A stretch of DNA of 64,000 nucleotides from Obelidium mucronatum (taxonomy: Eukaryota > Chytridiomycota > Chytridiomycetes > Chytridiales > Chytriomycetaceae). The notes under the pieces are model-generated. The model was not told where the DNA came from. It did no database searches and saw nothing but the letters and a program-made list of their open reading frames with translations. The stretch is taken from NCBI GenBank assembly GCA_025765595.1, contig JAIVFH010000060.1:124001-188000 (forward strand), given 5' to 3'. Position 1 is the stretch's first letter. The number at the start of each line of letters is the position of its first letter. The translations under genes and the position numbers were made by a program. This document shows, one piece after another, positions 43,354 to 55,634 of this stretch.

Positions 43354-45973
43354 ATGAAGTTTGGCGTTCGATTACTAGAGCAGCGAAAGGTTCGAGCGCC
43401 TTGTATTTGTTTAGTTAGTTTTAATCTTAAATGTTTTTTCGTCCTTAGGTTGAGTGGGAGTATTACTACATGTGAGAACAGCAAGCGTGGACCCCCTGCA
43501 AAAACGATACCCCCCGACTGATCCTTCTCTTTTCCACTCCATTTTAGCAACTATGAGCTGTGCAAACGGTTTCTGAAGAACACTGGAAGCCGCTTGAGCG
43601 AACTGGACGAAGCAGCGTTTGTTGAGATATTGGATCGCGAACTGGAAAAGGTAGGCCGCTTGTTTCTTTTGAGGGGAGTGGCTCTTCTAACAATCAAGAG
43701 CAATCGTAAAAGGTTGCTTCGTTTAGGAAAATGAAGGGCGATGAACTCAGCCGTAGAGTTGCAAAGACGGAGCGCGCCTTTGAGGCCCTTCAGAAGCAGT
43801 TTCCAACCATTTCAGCCCTTGTGACTTCGCCTGTTTTGGGTGCTTCTCCTGAAGAAACGGAATTGGCGAAAGTCAGAGAAACGGTTTCAGCGATTCTTGA
43901 AGAGTATGTCAACACTTTTTTGGAAGGTGGGGTGTTTGACCGCGTACTAATAATCCCATCTTCACGAAACACCAGAGTTGGTGATTTGTCCAAATACACA
44001 AGACTCAACTACGCCGGATTCATGAAAATCCTCAAGAAACACGACAGATACACGCAGTTCCAACTTAAACCAATGTTTCTCCTCAGAATGCGGGAACGGC
44101 CATTTTATGAAGAGTCTGTTGAACCATTGGTCGTCCGTCTTTCTCGCATCTTCAATAACGTCCGCACCGGTGGCCGTGGCGGATCTGGAACCGATATTAA
44201 GGAAAATATCCCAGACAAGTTTGTTCGCAAGACGACCAAATACTGGGTTCACTATGACAAGGTGGATGATTTGAGAAACGAGATTTTGAAAAAGATTCCA
44301 GTCTTGATTGTCAAGGATAAGAAGGGTGCTGTTGAGGATATTCCTAATCCTGCTGTTTCCACGGTTTACTTTGATAATGATTCTTTGGAGTTGTACAATG
44401 ATCGGATCGAGAGGAAAGCGGGCTCCCAGGTAAAACTCGATGTCAAAATACCCGCTTTTATTTTTAACTAATTGCCTTTAATGTTCAGCTCATTCGTTTG
44501 CGATGGTATGGTGACATGGATGCCACAGATGTTTTTGTTGAGCGAAAAGTCCTCAAAATCAAGAAACACCGCAACGGAAACGAATCCAGTGAAGACGAAG
44601 ACGAAGAGGACGAAACCACAGCTGGTAATGCTGATGGCAAGAAGCCAGTTTCCACTGACAGAAACTTGGACGACGAACGTACGGAGAAGTCCCGGTTTAC
44701 AGTCAAGGAGAAGTTTGTCAATGCCTACTTGGCTGGAAAGCACCAAATGGACAAGTCTATCCAAAAAGTGAATGAAAAAGTGGTGTTGGAGAGCGTCACC
44801 TCGCCATCCTTCTCTCCAGCTTTCAGCTCCAAATCCCCTGGATTACCTGCAATGACATCTCCTTCCCTTGTTGCCACTACATCTCGAACTGCTGTTCCTT
44901 CCAAGTCCCGTCTCCAGGATCTAGTCCGTCTTTCGGAGGAGATCCGACAAACCATCAAGAGCAAGAACTTGAAACCCATTCTCCGAACCTTCTATAACCG
45001 AACTGCCTTCCAGATTCCTGGAGACTTGCGGGTCCGAATCTCGTTGGATACTGACTTGACATTTATCCGTGAAGACAACTTTGGTGGCGTCAAGAGAAGT
45101 GGTGACAACTGGCGTCGTACCGATTGTGGAGCAACCTGGCCTTTTGACTACCTCCCGAAGGGGGATGCGGATAGCTTCCCATACGCAATTTTGGAAGTGA
45201 AGGTCCAAATGGTGGAAGGAGGCAGTGAGCCAGAATGGGTCAAGAAGCTTGTGAGGGATAATTTGATTCAAGAGGTTCCAACATTCTCAAAGTACATTCA
45301 CGGAGCATCAGATTTACTGGATGATAAAGTGAATGGTTTCCCCGAGTGGCTTCCACTCCTGACAAAGGAGAATGGCACAGACCGTAAGAGGATCCAACCA
45401 AATGATGTTTTGGAAGGCGAACATGTGGGACACTCTGCCAGAACATCGAGATTGGGCTCGTTTGCTTCCACGAGCGAAAGTGTGTTGGCAAGTCGCAGGC
45501 CTCAAGAGGCTGAACCTGTTGTTCCACTGGGAACTCCTGATGTGGTTGGATTCCAAGCGATTGATGTGACCAAGCGGATTGTCATTCCAGTGAGAATTGA
45601 ACCCAAAGTATACTTTGCCAACGAAAGAACGTTCTTGACTTGGTTGCAGTGTAAGTCTTTTTTTTTTTTGGAGTCACTTTTGTTTTGCCTGATCCCTTGT
45701 GTAGTTGTTATTTCACTGTGCGCCGTCGCTCTTGGTCTACTCAATTTTGGTGACAAAGTGGGCCAAATTGCAGGACTCATGTTCACCATCGTTGCCGTCT
45801 TGTTCATGGGGCATGCCATGTTATTGCACCAATGGCGTGTTGATATGATCACCAAACGTGGAAACAAGCCGTTTGATGATCTCTGGGGCCCAACGATTTT
45901 GAGTATTGTTTTAATTGCATCTGTTGGAGTGAACTTGTATCTCAAGTTTGTTGATGAGAACGCTTTCTTTTGA
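43354..45973 (+). CDS. VTC complex subunit: SPX, polyphosphate polymerase and TM domains
   Basis: Exons are 43354-43389, 43449-43471, 43548-43650, 43713-44429, 44489-45650 and 45705-45973. The N-terminal SPX domain has MKFGVRLLEQRK, YYYINYELCK and the inositol-pyrophosphate-binding lysine helix (GFMKILKKHDRYT). The VTC polymerase tunnel follows: RKTTKYWVHYD, STVYFDNDSLELYNDRI, LIRLRWYGD, VFVERK and SRFTVKEKF, with the basic and glutamate positions needed for catalysis present. Three C-terminal TM helices match VTC1 (FVISLCAVALGLLNFG..., LMFTIVAVLFMGHAMLL..., ILSIVLIASVGVNLYL). VTC makes inorganic polyphosphate from ATP at the vacuole and moves it inside. Conserved catalytic residues favour a VTC4-type subunit; VTC2/3 cannot be excluded. 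Confidence 0.92.
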
Positions 45974-46424
45974 TTTTCAACCAGCGCACTCGTTGCATAC
46001 ACCATTTTCTTTTAATATGAATGTGCGATTCTAATAAATTGTTGATCTTTGTCTCAAGTGGTTATTTCATTCTTTTGCGTGCTGTGTGTGTGTGTTGGAA
46101 GCCAATTTGGGAAAATTTCAGTTCAGAAAACGATGGGTGAGTGTCTCTGTATCTAGAGCGATTTGGGAGCAGATGAGGGCTTCGGGATGGATCTTGCGTA
46201 CTAGCTGAATTCGGAGGAAGAAAGCGGTCTTGACGGGACTGGATCGTTGTTGGAGGAGGAGATGAGTCTGAACCAGCCGATAACTAACTGTCATTTTCAC
46301 CGCTATGCCAATCACTCCCGCCGACCCCAACTGATCGCCTGCAGTCGAATACGCAGTAAGATTACCACAATGCACTCGTTTGGCTGAGTGAACCTGCTTC
46401 TAATCAGCTGTCTTCGAACTTAGA
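45974..46424. other. VTC 3' flank and septin 5' region
   Basis: AATAAA-like sites follow the VTC stop (about 46034-46039). An ATG at 46132 with a GTGAGTG donor directly behind it could be the septin first exon, but its phase does not fit the exon at 46425. The true septin start therefore remains open. Confidence 0.4.
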
Positions 46425-47992
46425 CTGGCCCCATCATCAAGAAGAAGTTGAACGGATCTGTTGGTTTCTCAAACTTGCCCAACCAAGTTCACCGCAAATC
46501 CATCAAAAAGGGATTTCAGTTTACCTTCATGGTTGTTGGGTGCGTTTGGAAGATCAGCCTGTCATGGAGTTGCGTCTAAAAAAGCCAACAAAACACACAA
46601 AACAACACCCCCCAAATTACCACAGTGAATCTGGATTGGGAAAGTCCACCCTCGTCAACACTCTCTTCAACACCAACTTGTACCCTGGAAAGGAGGGCGG
46701 AAAGGAGCTGACTGCGGAGACGCCGTCAACTGTGGAGATCCAAGCCATCTCTGCTGATATCGAGGAGAATGGTGTTAAGCTCAAGTTGACTGTCATTGAC
46801 ACTCCAGGTAAAATAACTCTTGCGAAGTCAAAGTGATGGGGAACGACATCTTGATGTTTCTTGTAACAGGATTTGGAGATTACATCAACAACGAAGAGAG
46901 CTGGACTCCAATCTTGGAAAACATTGAAGCCCGTTTCGATGCCTTTTTGGACCAAGAAAACAGAGTCAACCGTAAGCGAATTGTTGACACTCGTGTTCAC
47001 GCTTGTCTGTACTTCATTGCTCCAACTGGTCACGCTTTGAAGCCATTGGATGTTGAATTCATGAAGAGGTTGGCGGGACGTGTGAACTTGATTCCTGTGA
47101 TTGCCAAGAGTGACACTATGACTGAAGAGGAATTGAAGAATTTCAAGATTAGAGTTGAGTTTCAACACTTTTTTTTTGCAAGTTGTGTCTTAAACTTTGA
47201 GAATTTAGATTCTGGATGATATCGCTGCTCACAAAATCAACATTTACTCTCCACCTACATATGACAATGATGACCCAGAAACCATTCAGGAAAACAAGGA
47301 GATTGTTGTATGTTTATTTTGCTTTGCTCTCGGAAACCCCCCCTCACTCAAAACCACAGAGCCGCATTCCTTTCGCCGTTGTGGGAGCTGACCGTGACAT
47401 CGATGTTGGAGCTGGGCGCAAGATTCGTGGCCGTAAATACCCATGGGGGATCATCGAAGTTGACAACGAGGAACACTGTGACTTTGTCAAGCTCAGACAA
47501 ATGCTGATCCGCACTCACATGGAAGAGTTGAAGGAGTTTACGAACGAAGTCTTATACGAAAGCTACCGTACTGCCAAGTTGGCCGAGTTGGGAGGCGACG
47601 TTGCAAATGCAAAGTGAGTCTGTTTTCTTTTTCGCTGGCGATTCTTTGGTTGTCTGACCATATTTTATAGCCCATTGAAAAAGCTCGAGAGTGACAAGAA
47701 GGCACATGATGCCAAGATGGCCAAGATGGAGGCTGAAATGAAGGCGGTCTTTGACGCCAAGGTTGCCGAGAAGGAAGCCAAATTAAAACAAGCCGAAGAA
47801 GAGGTTCATTTAATCCTTGAGAAGTGCTGCCAACGGTTGCTGATCTATATTTTTCTGTTCAGCTTTTCGCCCGCCACCGTGAAATGAAGGAACAGCTGGA
47901 GAGACAACGTACTAGATCACCAGCCAACCAGAGATCAAGCCTCCCTCAGCAGCAACAGCAGCCACAAAAGAAGGGATTCTTCAACAAGTAAA
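46425..47992 (+). CDS. Septin (CDC3-like)
   Basis: Exons start at about 46425 ([20 protein letters not shown]), 46626, 46870, 47209, 47360, 47671 and 47873; the first exon with the start codon is not identified. The GTPase domain shows the P-loop GESGLGKST (split by an intron after the first G), DTPGFGD (G3) and AKSD (G4, often AKAD). It also has the septin-unique [15 protein letters not shown]-terminal coiled coil ([20 protein letters not shown]) and a Q-rich tail ending KKGFFNK follow. Septins form filaments and rings at sites of growth and cleavage. Similarity in the INNEESW...[11 protein letters not shown] block points to the CDC3 group, with moderate certainty. Confidence 0.9.
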
Positions 47993-48199
47993 CTTAAAAA
48001 AAGAAAGAATATTGTGATTCTTGTTATTTTGCCGCCTTCGTCATTTCCCGTTCTTTTAATAAATCCCGCTTGAAGTTAGTTGTGTCAGGAAGTGTGTGAG
48101 TCACAACCAGTTGGTTGGGGGCTTGAGCGGCAATTTTTCATAAAGTGATCCAATTCATTTGATTCCCTTGCATTAGGTTGCGGTGATCAATTATTAAGT

Positions 48200-48651
48200 A
48201 TGCCAGAAATCAAGTTTGAAAACAGTGGCCTCATCATTGTCCCTTCCGCCGAAGAAAGGTTCCTTGCACAAGGCATCCCATCCGAAATTGTAGTTCCATA
48301 CCGTCAAATCGTATCCATTAGAACTCGCCCAACTGAGGCTTATGCATTGTTAAAAGGCTTAAGAGTTGGAACCAATCTTCGCGGTATTATCACCGATGGT
48401 ATATTTGTTTGTTTTGATTGGCGACCTTAATTACATAAGCTCATACAGCAACGTATTACCACTTAAATGGCAAAAAAGCGGATTTGCATGCCAGTCCTGA
48501 ACAGTCTGTTGCGGTGGATCTTGGAGGGCACCGGTATGGCATGGTGGTATTGCAAGTGCACAATGAATCACCGCAAGATCTTGCAAGACGTATTTTTAAG
48601 GAAGCTGATCTGAAGGGTGTAATCCAAGACGATCAATTTTATTACTCATAA
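48200..48651 (+). CDS. Small unknown protein, paralogue A
   Basis: Two exons joined at codon GAT-G|CA (intron from about 48400 to 48448). The product of about 134 residues begins MPEIKFENSGLIIVPSAEER. Conserved blocks shared with 51590-52056 are RTRPTEAYALLKGLRVGT, GIITDG, YYHLNGKKADLHA and ARRIFKEADLKG. The strand-rich pattern suggests a compact beta domain; no family is recognised. It lies 59 bases upstream of IFT81 on the same strand, and its polyadenylation signal sits about 15 bases before the IFT81 start codon. Confidence 0.75.
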
Positions 48652-48710
48652 CCGAATGCCATGTCGAATAAACTTTTTATTTTTAGTTATTAATAAAGAA
48701 TAGAACTGAA

Positions 48711-51409
48711 ATGGATCTGCGACTCGTCTCTGAAAAACTATCCCAGCCGCCCTTCAACAAGAATCTGTCAGTTATTCAGCTGCACGATGAAGTTCCTGCA
48801 TATGCTCTCATCCAGCTGATCTCAGATGTGGCGGCTTATCTTGAAGAAGGCGGTCCTGTTTCATCTGTACACAAAGTTGACATTCGCAATGAAGAGCCCG
48901 AAGCAACCGCCTGGCGCATCAGCGAATTTATGAGGATTTTAAAGTTTCGCGGTCCAGGTTTAGATCCGTAAGTTTTTTTACCTTCTGTATTCTTGGAATC
49001 TCAAATCGCGTTTTGCTGTTTTATGTTTTTGACATTTGTCTTTCTAAACCTTTCCATCTACCCACGCGCGCCATCTCTGCGTTTTTTTTAAAAAAAATAG
49101 AAACTCATTACGTCAAGAAATTCAAGATGCAGATCGTCCGCTGCTGCTTGAGATTCTGCATTTTCTCATGAAAGACATGGCCATCCACAAAAAGCGATGC
49201 TACTTGGCTCCCTTTTTGGAATTTGTGGATGTTCCTTCAGACTATATGCAAGACGATGGTATGGCCTCACCCCCTTTGCATTTCGTCATCACCTCAAAAA
49301 TAACTTTTTTTTTTCGCGAAGTTATGCTTGAGCTCAGCGAACAGGTTTCCATCATGCAAGATCAATTCAAGGAGCTTCATAAATATGTGGAGGGCCTGCG
49401 TACTACTGGCGGAGCGACAGCATCGATAAAACGCGAAATCCAACAAATGGAGGAAGAGAAGCAGCAAGTTTTGAGCAAGATTGGGAAAATCAAAAAGAAG
49501 GTGGAGCAAGTGGTGAGTCGAGTAGATTAGTTTCTTTTTGAGCATTGTTATACATACCGACCACACCTTACAAAATTTAGCCGAACCACCAAGTCTGGCT
49601 CGAAGCTGCAAAAAAGCTGCGAACTGAGCAACAAGCAGAATCAAATTTAAGTGAAAGGTAGGATAATAGCTGTTTTTGGAGACGGCTTGTCACTGAAAAC
49701 TACTTTGGTTTGGTTTTTAAGGATCCGAGAACAGAGAAATGCTGTTCAGAACGCCGATAAAAAGTATGCTGCTGCCCAACAGACCTTGAAAGAAGTCCGA
49801 GTATGTTTGTCCTCAAAACCAGCATTAATTCCACCACTCACTCACACTGATATGTTATGCCTCCTTTGTTAGAACACATCAATGTCAGGAGGAGCCGAAG
49901 CGCTTCTTGCCAAAATCCAAGAAGAGTGCAAAATGAACAAGTACTTGGCAAAGGAAAATCTTCCAAAAGTAGAAGTCTTTTGATTTCATCACAACACTGT
50001 ACGCTAAACCTAAAATATTCCAGTCTATGGAGGAAACCAAACAAAGAATCAGAGACTTGAAGCGAGTTATTTCAGAGCCTCCCCTCAGAGAAGCTGATTT
50101 CGAAAATATGGATAATGAAATCAAGGAACTCAACGCCGAAACTGCCAAACTCGCAGAGAAGAAGCTGCTGAAATCAAAGTATTTTAGAATACTCTATTGA
50201 TTTTTTGGGGACTAAATTAATATTGTATTTAAGCTCGGGTGACGATAAGCTCGCCCTCTTCCGACAACAAGCCGCAATCATTGCCCGCAAGAAAGAAGGA
50301 ACAGCTCAGAAGCTCAACTCCCTCACAGAGGAAGTTAACAAACTATCCGATGAACTTGATAGTCGACGAGACCAAAATCGTGGTGGATTCGGCGGCGGCA
50401 GCAACGGCGGTAGACCTTTGAAAGGAGATGATCTCAAAAAGTACATTAGCGAACTGCGTGGAAAATCCAACATTTACAAACTCAAGCGATCTGAACTCTC
50501 TGAAATACAAGCAGAATTCGGGATCCTTCAGCGAACTGAACAGATTCTACGTTCTCGAGAACAAAACATGAGTTCGAGCTTGACTGAAATTGAGCGACGT
50601 AGCGGTGTCCAAGGATACCACTCCCAACGCGATGATTTGGAGAAAGTCTCTGAAAGAAAAAGTGAAATGGATGAATTGAAGGGGAAAACGTTGAATGAAA
50701 TCAGCGAGATTATTTCATCACTTGTCACTGGAATCAATGACAAGAAAACAGTTCTGGCGCCAGTGATTCAGGAACTGAGAAAGTTGAGAGTCGTCGCAAG
50801 TGATTTGGAAGCAGATTATGTTGAAAGAAAGAGACATTATGATGGTTTGATGGTTGGCTTGGACAGCGAAGCCATCAAGCTGGAACAAGAGGTGAAAGGA
50901 TATCGCCAAGATATTCAGAACGATCAAAGTCGGTTTCACTACTTGAATATGTCGATCGGACTGATTGACATTGCCCAAGATAAAGGTATCGTAATCTCAT
51001 CGTTTCATATAGAGTTCTTGAGTTCTCACAGCGACAATAGTCTTGCATGAAATGAAGGCATACATTGGTGGAGACGACGCCGTGGAAGCTCAACAGAAAG
51101 CGCGTGGTTTCAAGACATATCGCGATGTTTACAACAAGAAGATTATTGAGCAAGAAAATGCTGGAAAATCCTTACGTGAGCAGCAAAAGGAGATAAAGGT
51201 AAAAAGTTCAAAGATGGGCTGGAGACAAAATTCCGACCCCATTTATTCCCTAGGCAAAACATGAACCAAATGTAAAACAACTGTCCTTCTTCACTGACGT
51301 CAAAAAGTTGCTACAGTTGAAGGTTGCACACAATCAAAAGCTTTTGAGTGGCGGTGGAATGGATACATCCGGATTTACTCAGATAACTCAAGACAGATTG
51401 GTGCTGTGA
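48711..51409 (+). CDS. IFT81: Intraflagellar transport protein 81
   Basis: About ten exons. The first (MDLRLVSEKLSQPPFNKNLS...) begins at 48711. The N-terminal calponin-homology-like domain reads through IQLHDEVPAYALIQLISDVA, NSLRQEIQDADRPLLLEILH and CYLAPFLEFVDVPSDYM. The rest is almost entirely coiled coil, including REIQQMEEEKQQVLSKIGKI, NEIKELNAETAKLAEKKLL and IQAEFGILQRTEQILRSREQ. A short glycine-rich insert (FGGGSNGGR) interrupts the coil. It ends QITQDRLVL. IFT81 pairs with IFT74 in the IFT-B complex and binds tubulin cargo for building the flagellum. Its presence shows that the organism makes flagellated cells. Confidence 0.93.
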
Positions 51410-51589
51410 TTGATGAATTTTAAAAAAACGACATTTCAAAAACATTTTCTTTCATAATTGAAATTCGTGAATCGCTACTGCATGTTTGAGACATTGTTTA
51501 TATCTACATCGCTATTTTGTATTACATAAGCAAGTTTTGTTGGCATTTCGCCCCCTCAGCTCCCAATCCTCACAAATAAGGGCACACTT

Positions 51590-52056
51590 TAATGCTCAGA
51601 TCCATTATCTTGAATTTCTCCCTTCAGATCAGCTTCCTTAAAGATGCCCTGCGCAAGATCTTGAGGTGTTTGATTGGGGACTTGAATCACAACAATTCCG
51701 TATGCATGTCCTTCAAGGTCCAGGGCAATGGATTGACCTGGCTTCGAGTACAAATGCAAATCAGCCTTTTTGCCGGTCACGTGGTAGTATGTGGCTATGT
51801 ACGAAAGACAAACCGTTAGGTTTTGAAAGCAAATTGTGTACAAATGACTATAGTTACCATCAGTGATAACTCCAGGAACATGGGTTCCAACTTTGATTCC
51901 TCTGAATACTGCGTAGGCTTCACCTGGACGGGTTCTGACGGATTTTATTTGGCTGTAGGGAATCTTGACTTCTTGGGGAAGACCGGCGGCAAGGACCCTC
52001 TCTTCAGTGGATGGAGTAATAACGAGGCTGTTGTTTTCAAACTTGATTTCTGGCAT
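51590..52056 (-). CDS. Small unknown protein, paralogue B
   Basis: The start is placed at MPEIKFENNSLVITPS (ATG at 52056), because this matches paralogue A and the upstream codons do not. One intron interrupts at ITDG|ATYYH, the same place as in A. Shared blocks are SVRTRPGEAYAVFRGIKVGT, YYHVTGKKADLHLYS and GIFKEADLKGEIQDNG. It faces IFT81 tail to tail. Overall identity with A is about half by eye. No function can be named. Confidence 0.75.
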
Positions 52057-52438
52057 ATTGCGATTTTCTAACTTGGTTTTTTTTAAGGATGATGCCGCCA
52101 AGGGATTCTGCTCTTTTTTGTTTTTTTTAGGTTAAAAAAATTTGTTGGCCGCTGTGAAAGCGGCGAAGCCCCAGCAAAATTCGTGGGTAATGAGTCACTA
52201 AGGCACAGCCTCCAGTTTGAGTTGTGTTCATTCATATTTAACTTGGAGTCATTTTATCACAAGAAATGAAAGCAAGGCATTCCACGAAAAAAAATAAATA
52301 CAATCCGTCAATTTTTTTTTATTCAGTCATAGTACTTGGTGTAATATACGTACAAACACACACACATGCAAGTGAGGGCAAACAAAAAAAATAAATTAAG
52401 TGTAAACGTAGAGTTTTGCTGTAAACCCGTCCCCCTCA
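52057..52438. other. Intergenic region between paralogue B and the CNG channel gene
   Basis: A small hairpin-like GCCGCTGTGAAAGCGGC at about 52149-52165 is present. AT-rich, with no gene or longer repeat visible. Confidence 0.4.
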
Positions 52439-55400
52439 TCACTCTGCAAATGAAATCCGCCGGCCACCCGTTCCTAATGACCCACCACCACCAGGACCCT
52501 TTCTTCTCTCTGAATTACATCTAGGTAGTCGTTCATTCGACTTTTGCGCCGTAACAAGCATATTATCAATATCAAACGCCTCCGGCTCCTTTGCAACGCC
52601 AAACGAAGCCATCATGGACCCACGCCTGCTAATACTAACTCCATTTGAAGTATTGGAAGTAGGTGAATTCAAACCACCGAGCCCATAGAAACTCGACTGT
52701 TTCCTCCCGCCAATCCCATTCAACTTCAGAATACTCCGTTTGACTGGCGCCACATAATCAACAGTGTCTTCTTCCTCCATACGTAGTCGTTCGGCTTCTT
52801 CTTCGGCTTTTCGCTTCTTTTCTTCTTCGACAATCTTTCGGAGACGGATTGTTTCGCGGATGCCTTCGGCGACGGTGGGGTATAAGTTCATGAGGATGTT
52901 GAATTCTTCTTTGGTTAGGGTGCAGAGTTCGCAGTTTCCTTTGGCGCGGGCGGTTGCAGTTCGATGGCATGCTGAGAGTGAAAAATGAAGGAGGAGAAGC
53001 AAAAGTGAGTTTTACAGAAGCCAAAAAAGAAAAATAAAAAAAAAGCAAAAAGAAAAAGGAGCTTACATTCGAACAGCGCGATTTCACCAAAAAATGCACC
53101 CGACGTTAAAGTGACGAAAATAATGGTTCCATCTTCAGAACAGATTTCAACTTGTCCCGATTTGATGAAAAACATTTCTTCGCCTTCGTCGCCTTTTCGG
53201 AAAATGGTCCAGCCACTTAGTACATGCATTGGCTGTAGTGTTATGTGTTTTAAAGTGTGAACAGACAGACTCCCGCAAAACCAAAAAAAAAACAGGGCAT
53301 CATTCTTACCCGAATCTTGAATGCCAACATTTGCTGGAAATACGTATCTGTATTCTGGAAAATGGGTACTTTTTGCACCAACTCGAGGTACAAAAAGTTT
53401 TTGATTTCTTGTTGTACGCTTTTGGGGATCCCAACGAAAAAGTGGTCCTCATCGAGACCTTTTGATTTTTGCCATTGTAGTTCCTTGTAATCTCGGACCA
53501 TCTGTTTGTGTTTTGTGTGTGGTGTTGGTACAAACAGGTGTTATTATTATTTGTTTTGAAATGAGAAATCCGTTTCGCTGACCTGCTGTAATTCAGGGCG
53601 TAGCTTCTTTTCCTTCATGAATGATATTATTCCTTCCATTTCAAAGTTGTGGTATTCCTCTATGTTATAAGGTGAGAGAGGTTTTTAAAAAATTAATAAA
53701 GAACCACCAAAAAAAAAATAATAATAATACAAACCTGCTTGATTCACAGCAGCAGTACTATCCATAAGCTCCAAAATACTATGAATATTCCCAAACACAG
53801 TCCCATAACTCAAAATCCCCGCAACAAACTCGAAAATCACGTATATATTCTCAGCGTCGCGTTTACATTCACGTAATTTGAGGACGAGGGATCGCAACGC
53901 GGATAGATAACTGACCAAGTATTGTGTCGACATGGGAACGGCGATAGGTTCGTCTGATGATGGTATCGGTGAAGTTGTTGTTGAGGCTGCTGACGATACA
54001 AGTGTGGCAGCAGAATGTATGCTCATGACGTATTCTTCGATCCATCGGTCTGGGCCGGGTAATAGAGTTGAATCAATGAACCAAAAGAGACATGCGTCGA
54101 CGTGGCCGATGAGCATGAGGATGAACATGCATTTGATGAGGCGGGATATTGGGAGGGCGAGAGAGGGTAGATGGATTTGGTATATCCGAAGGTATGGCGC
54201 TCGGAGGAATATTTTTATAAAGAGGATTACTGCCCAGAACTTTCGGCGATAGAAGCTGGGGTGTTTTTTTTTAAGTATTGGGACAAAAGATGGGCTACCA
54301 GTCAAAAAAACACATTTTCCGCCTTCGGCGAAAACGAAAAACAAAAACTCGAAAAAGAAAAACAAAAAACTCACGTCAAAGGATCTCCAATAGGACTCGC
54401 CCCCAAAAACCCACCCCACAACTCCACATCATCAATCGTAAACTCCAAAAACTCCCACGGCAAACTAACAAAAACCTCCAAAACCCCATGATTCACAAAC
54501 AAATACCGTTTCGCAATAAGTTCAATATCCTCCACCAACAAACCATACTCATCCTTATAATCAATCCTTGCTTGAATCCAGCAGTCAAAAAGCATAATTG
54601 CATCCATGACGCCGTAAAACACAACCCACCCGATTTCCGTGAAATGGTGTGTCCAAGCGAGTTGGACGGGGATGATGATCAAAAGAAAAAGATGGAAAAT
54701 GTCAATTAGGAAGCACCACCAGCCCAAGCGTTTGGAGTCGGCTGAGATCGGGGTTCCCAAGAATTTATATACAATTGGTTTTACAACGCGGACGTAGAGA
54801 GATGCTTTGCTGCTTCCTGTTCCGAGTTTTAATCGATTTACTTTGGATGGTTTTTGTTGGAATGCTGGGTTGACGGGGGGTAATGGACTGAGCGATGTGT
54901 TTTGTATAACGTGATGTGAAATGGCGTTTGACTTTTCAACGCGGTTCATGTTTTCGGGAAACTCTATGGATACGGTTGCATCATCAATGTTGACTGCCCT
55001 GTGTCCTTGCAAATGACTTAATGTGTTGTATTTTTGGACAGATGAATTGCTGGGTTGTCGAGAAACGAATAAGGATGGTGGGGTTTTTGGTATTCCGTCG
55101 CGATCTTCCAGGTATGATGGATATTGTGACCGTGCCGCTTCTCGATCTTGTTTCTTGTCTTTATCATCATCGCTATCATCTTCTTCTTCTCCTTCTTCTT
55201 CTTGTTCTTCTTCCCCTTTGACATTATCTGAATGGTAAGTTTCAACATCAAGCTTCAAGTTGGATCGCCGAACTGTGCCTCTTCCTGCTCCTCCTTGGGA
55301 ATAGTCCATCTGACTGCTCTGCCACCGCAGCTGTGAGTTGCTGTTTGAGCGCTTTGTTGGATGGAGAAAGCCAGTGTTTGGATCGAGCGAGCCCCTTGGC

Positions 55401-55543
55401 GCCAGCGACACTTTTGGCAGGGCCGAGACGCGTTCCGACTGAGTCGAGGCGACTGAGCCAGTGCGACTCCGCTGCTGCTGGTGCTGGTGGTGACTGCTTC
55501 CTGTCTGGCTGTTGTTCCGTATAAAGAGTTCCCTGCCCGACAT
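52439..55543 (-). CDS. Cyclic-nucleotide-binding ion channel (CNG/HCN-like)
   Basis: The ATG at 55543 (MSGRELFIRNNSQTGSSHHQ) begins a long disordered, acidic N-terminus of about 250 residues. The TM core follows: S1 around WWCFLIDIFHLFLLIIIPVQ, S2/S3 around GVMDAIMLFDCWI and S4-like RAPYLRIYQIHLPSLALPISR. S5 is around CMFILMLIGHVDACLFWFID, and S6 is VIFEFVAGILSYGTVFGNIH. The C-linker and a cyclic-nucleotide domain follow, with phosphate cassette FFGEIALFESCHRTATARA. Introns lie near 54260-54370, 53660-53735, 53501-53580, 53230-53306 and 52972-53074. The pore loop between S5 and S6 lacks the usual T-x-G filter. In chytrids such channels act downstream of light-driven cGMP signalling; that role is inferred. 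Confidence 0.85.
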
Positions 55544-55634
55544 GCTTTTAGTTAAAGAGAGTGAGAGAGGAAGAGTAAATCCGCAGATCCTCTCTCTCTG
55601 AATAAAAGAAAAAAAGAAAAAAAAAACACCAAAA
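55544..55634. promoter_or_regulatory. 91-bp divergent intergenic region (CNG channel / uS4m)
   Basis: The two start codons lie 91 bases apart and face away from each other. The stretch holds a GAGAGAG/CTCTCTC pair around 55559-55601 and an A-run before the uS4m ATG. It must serve both genes. Confidence 0.5.
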
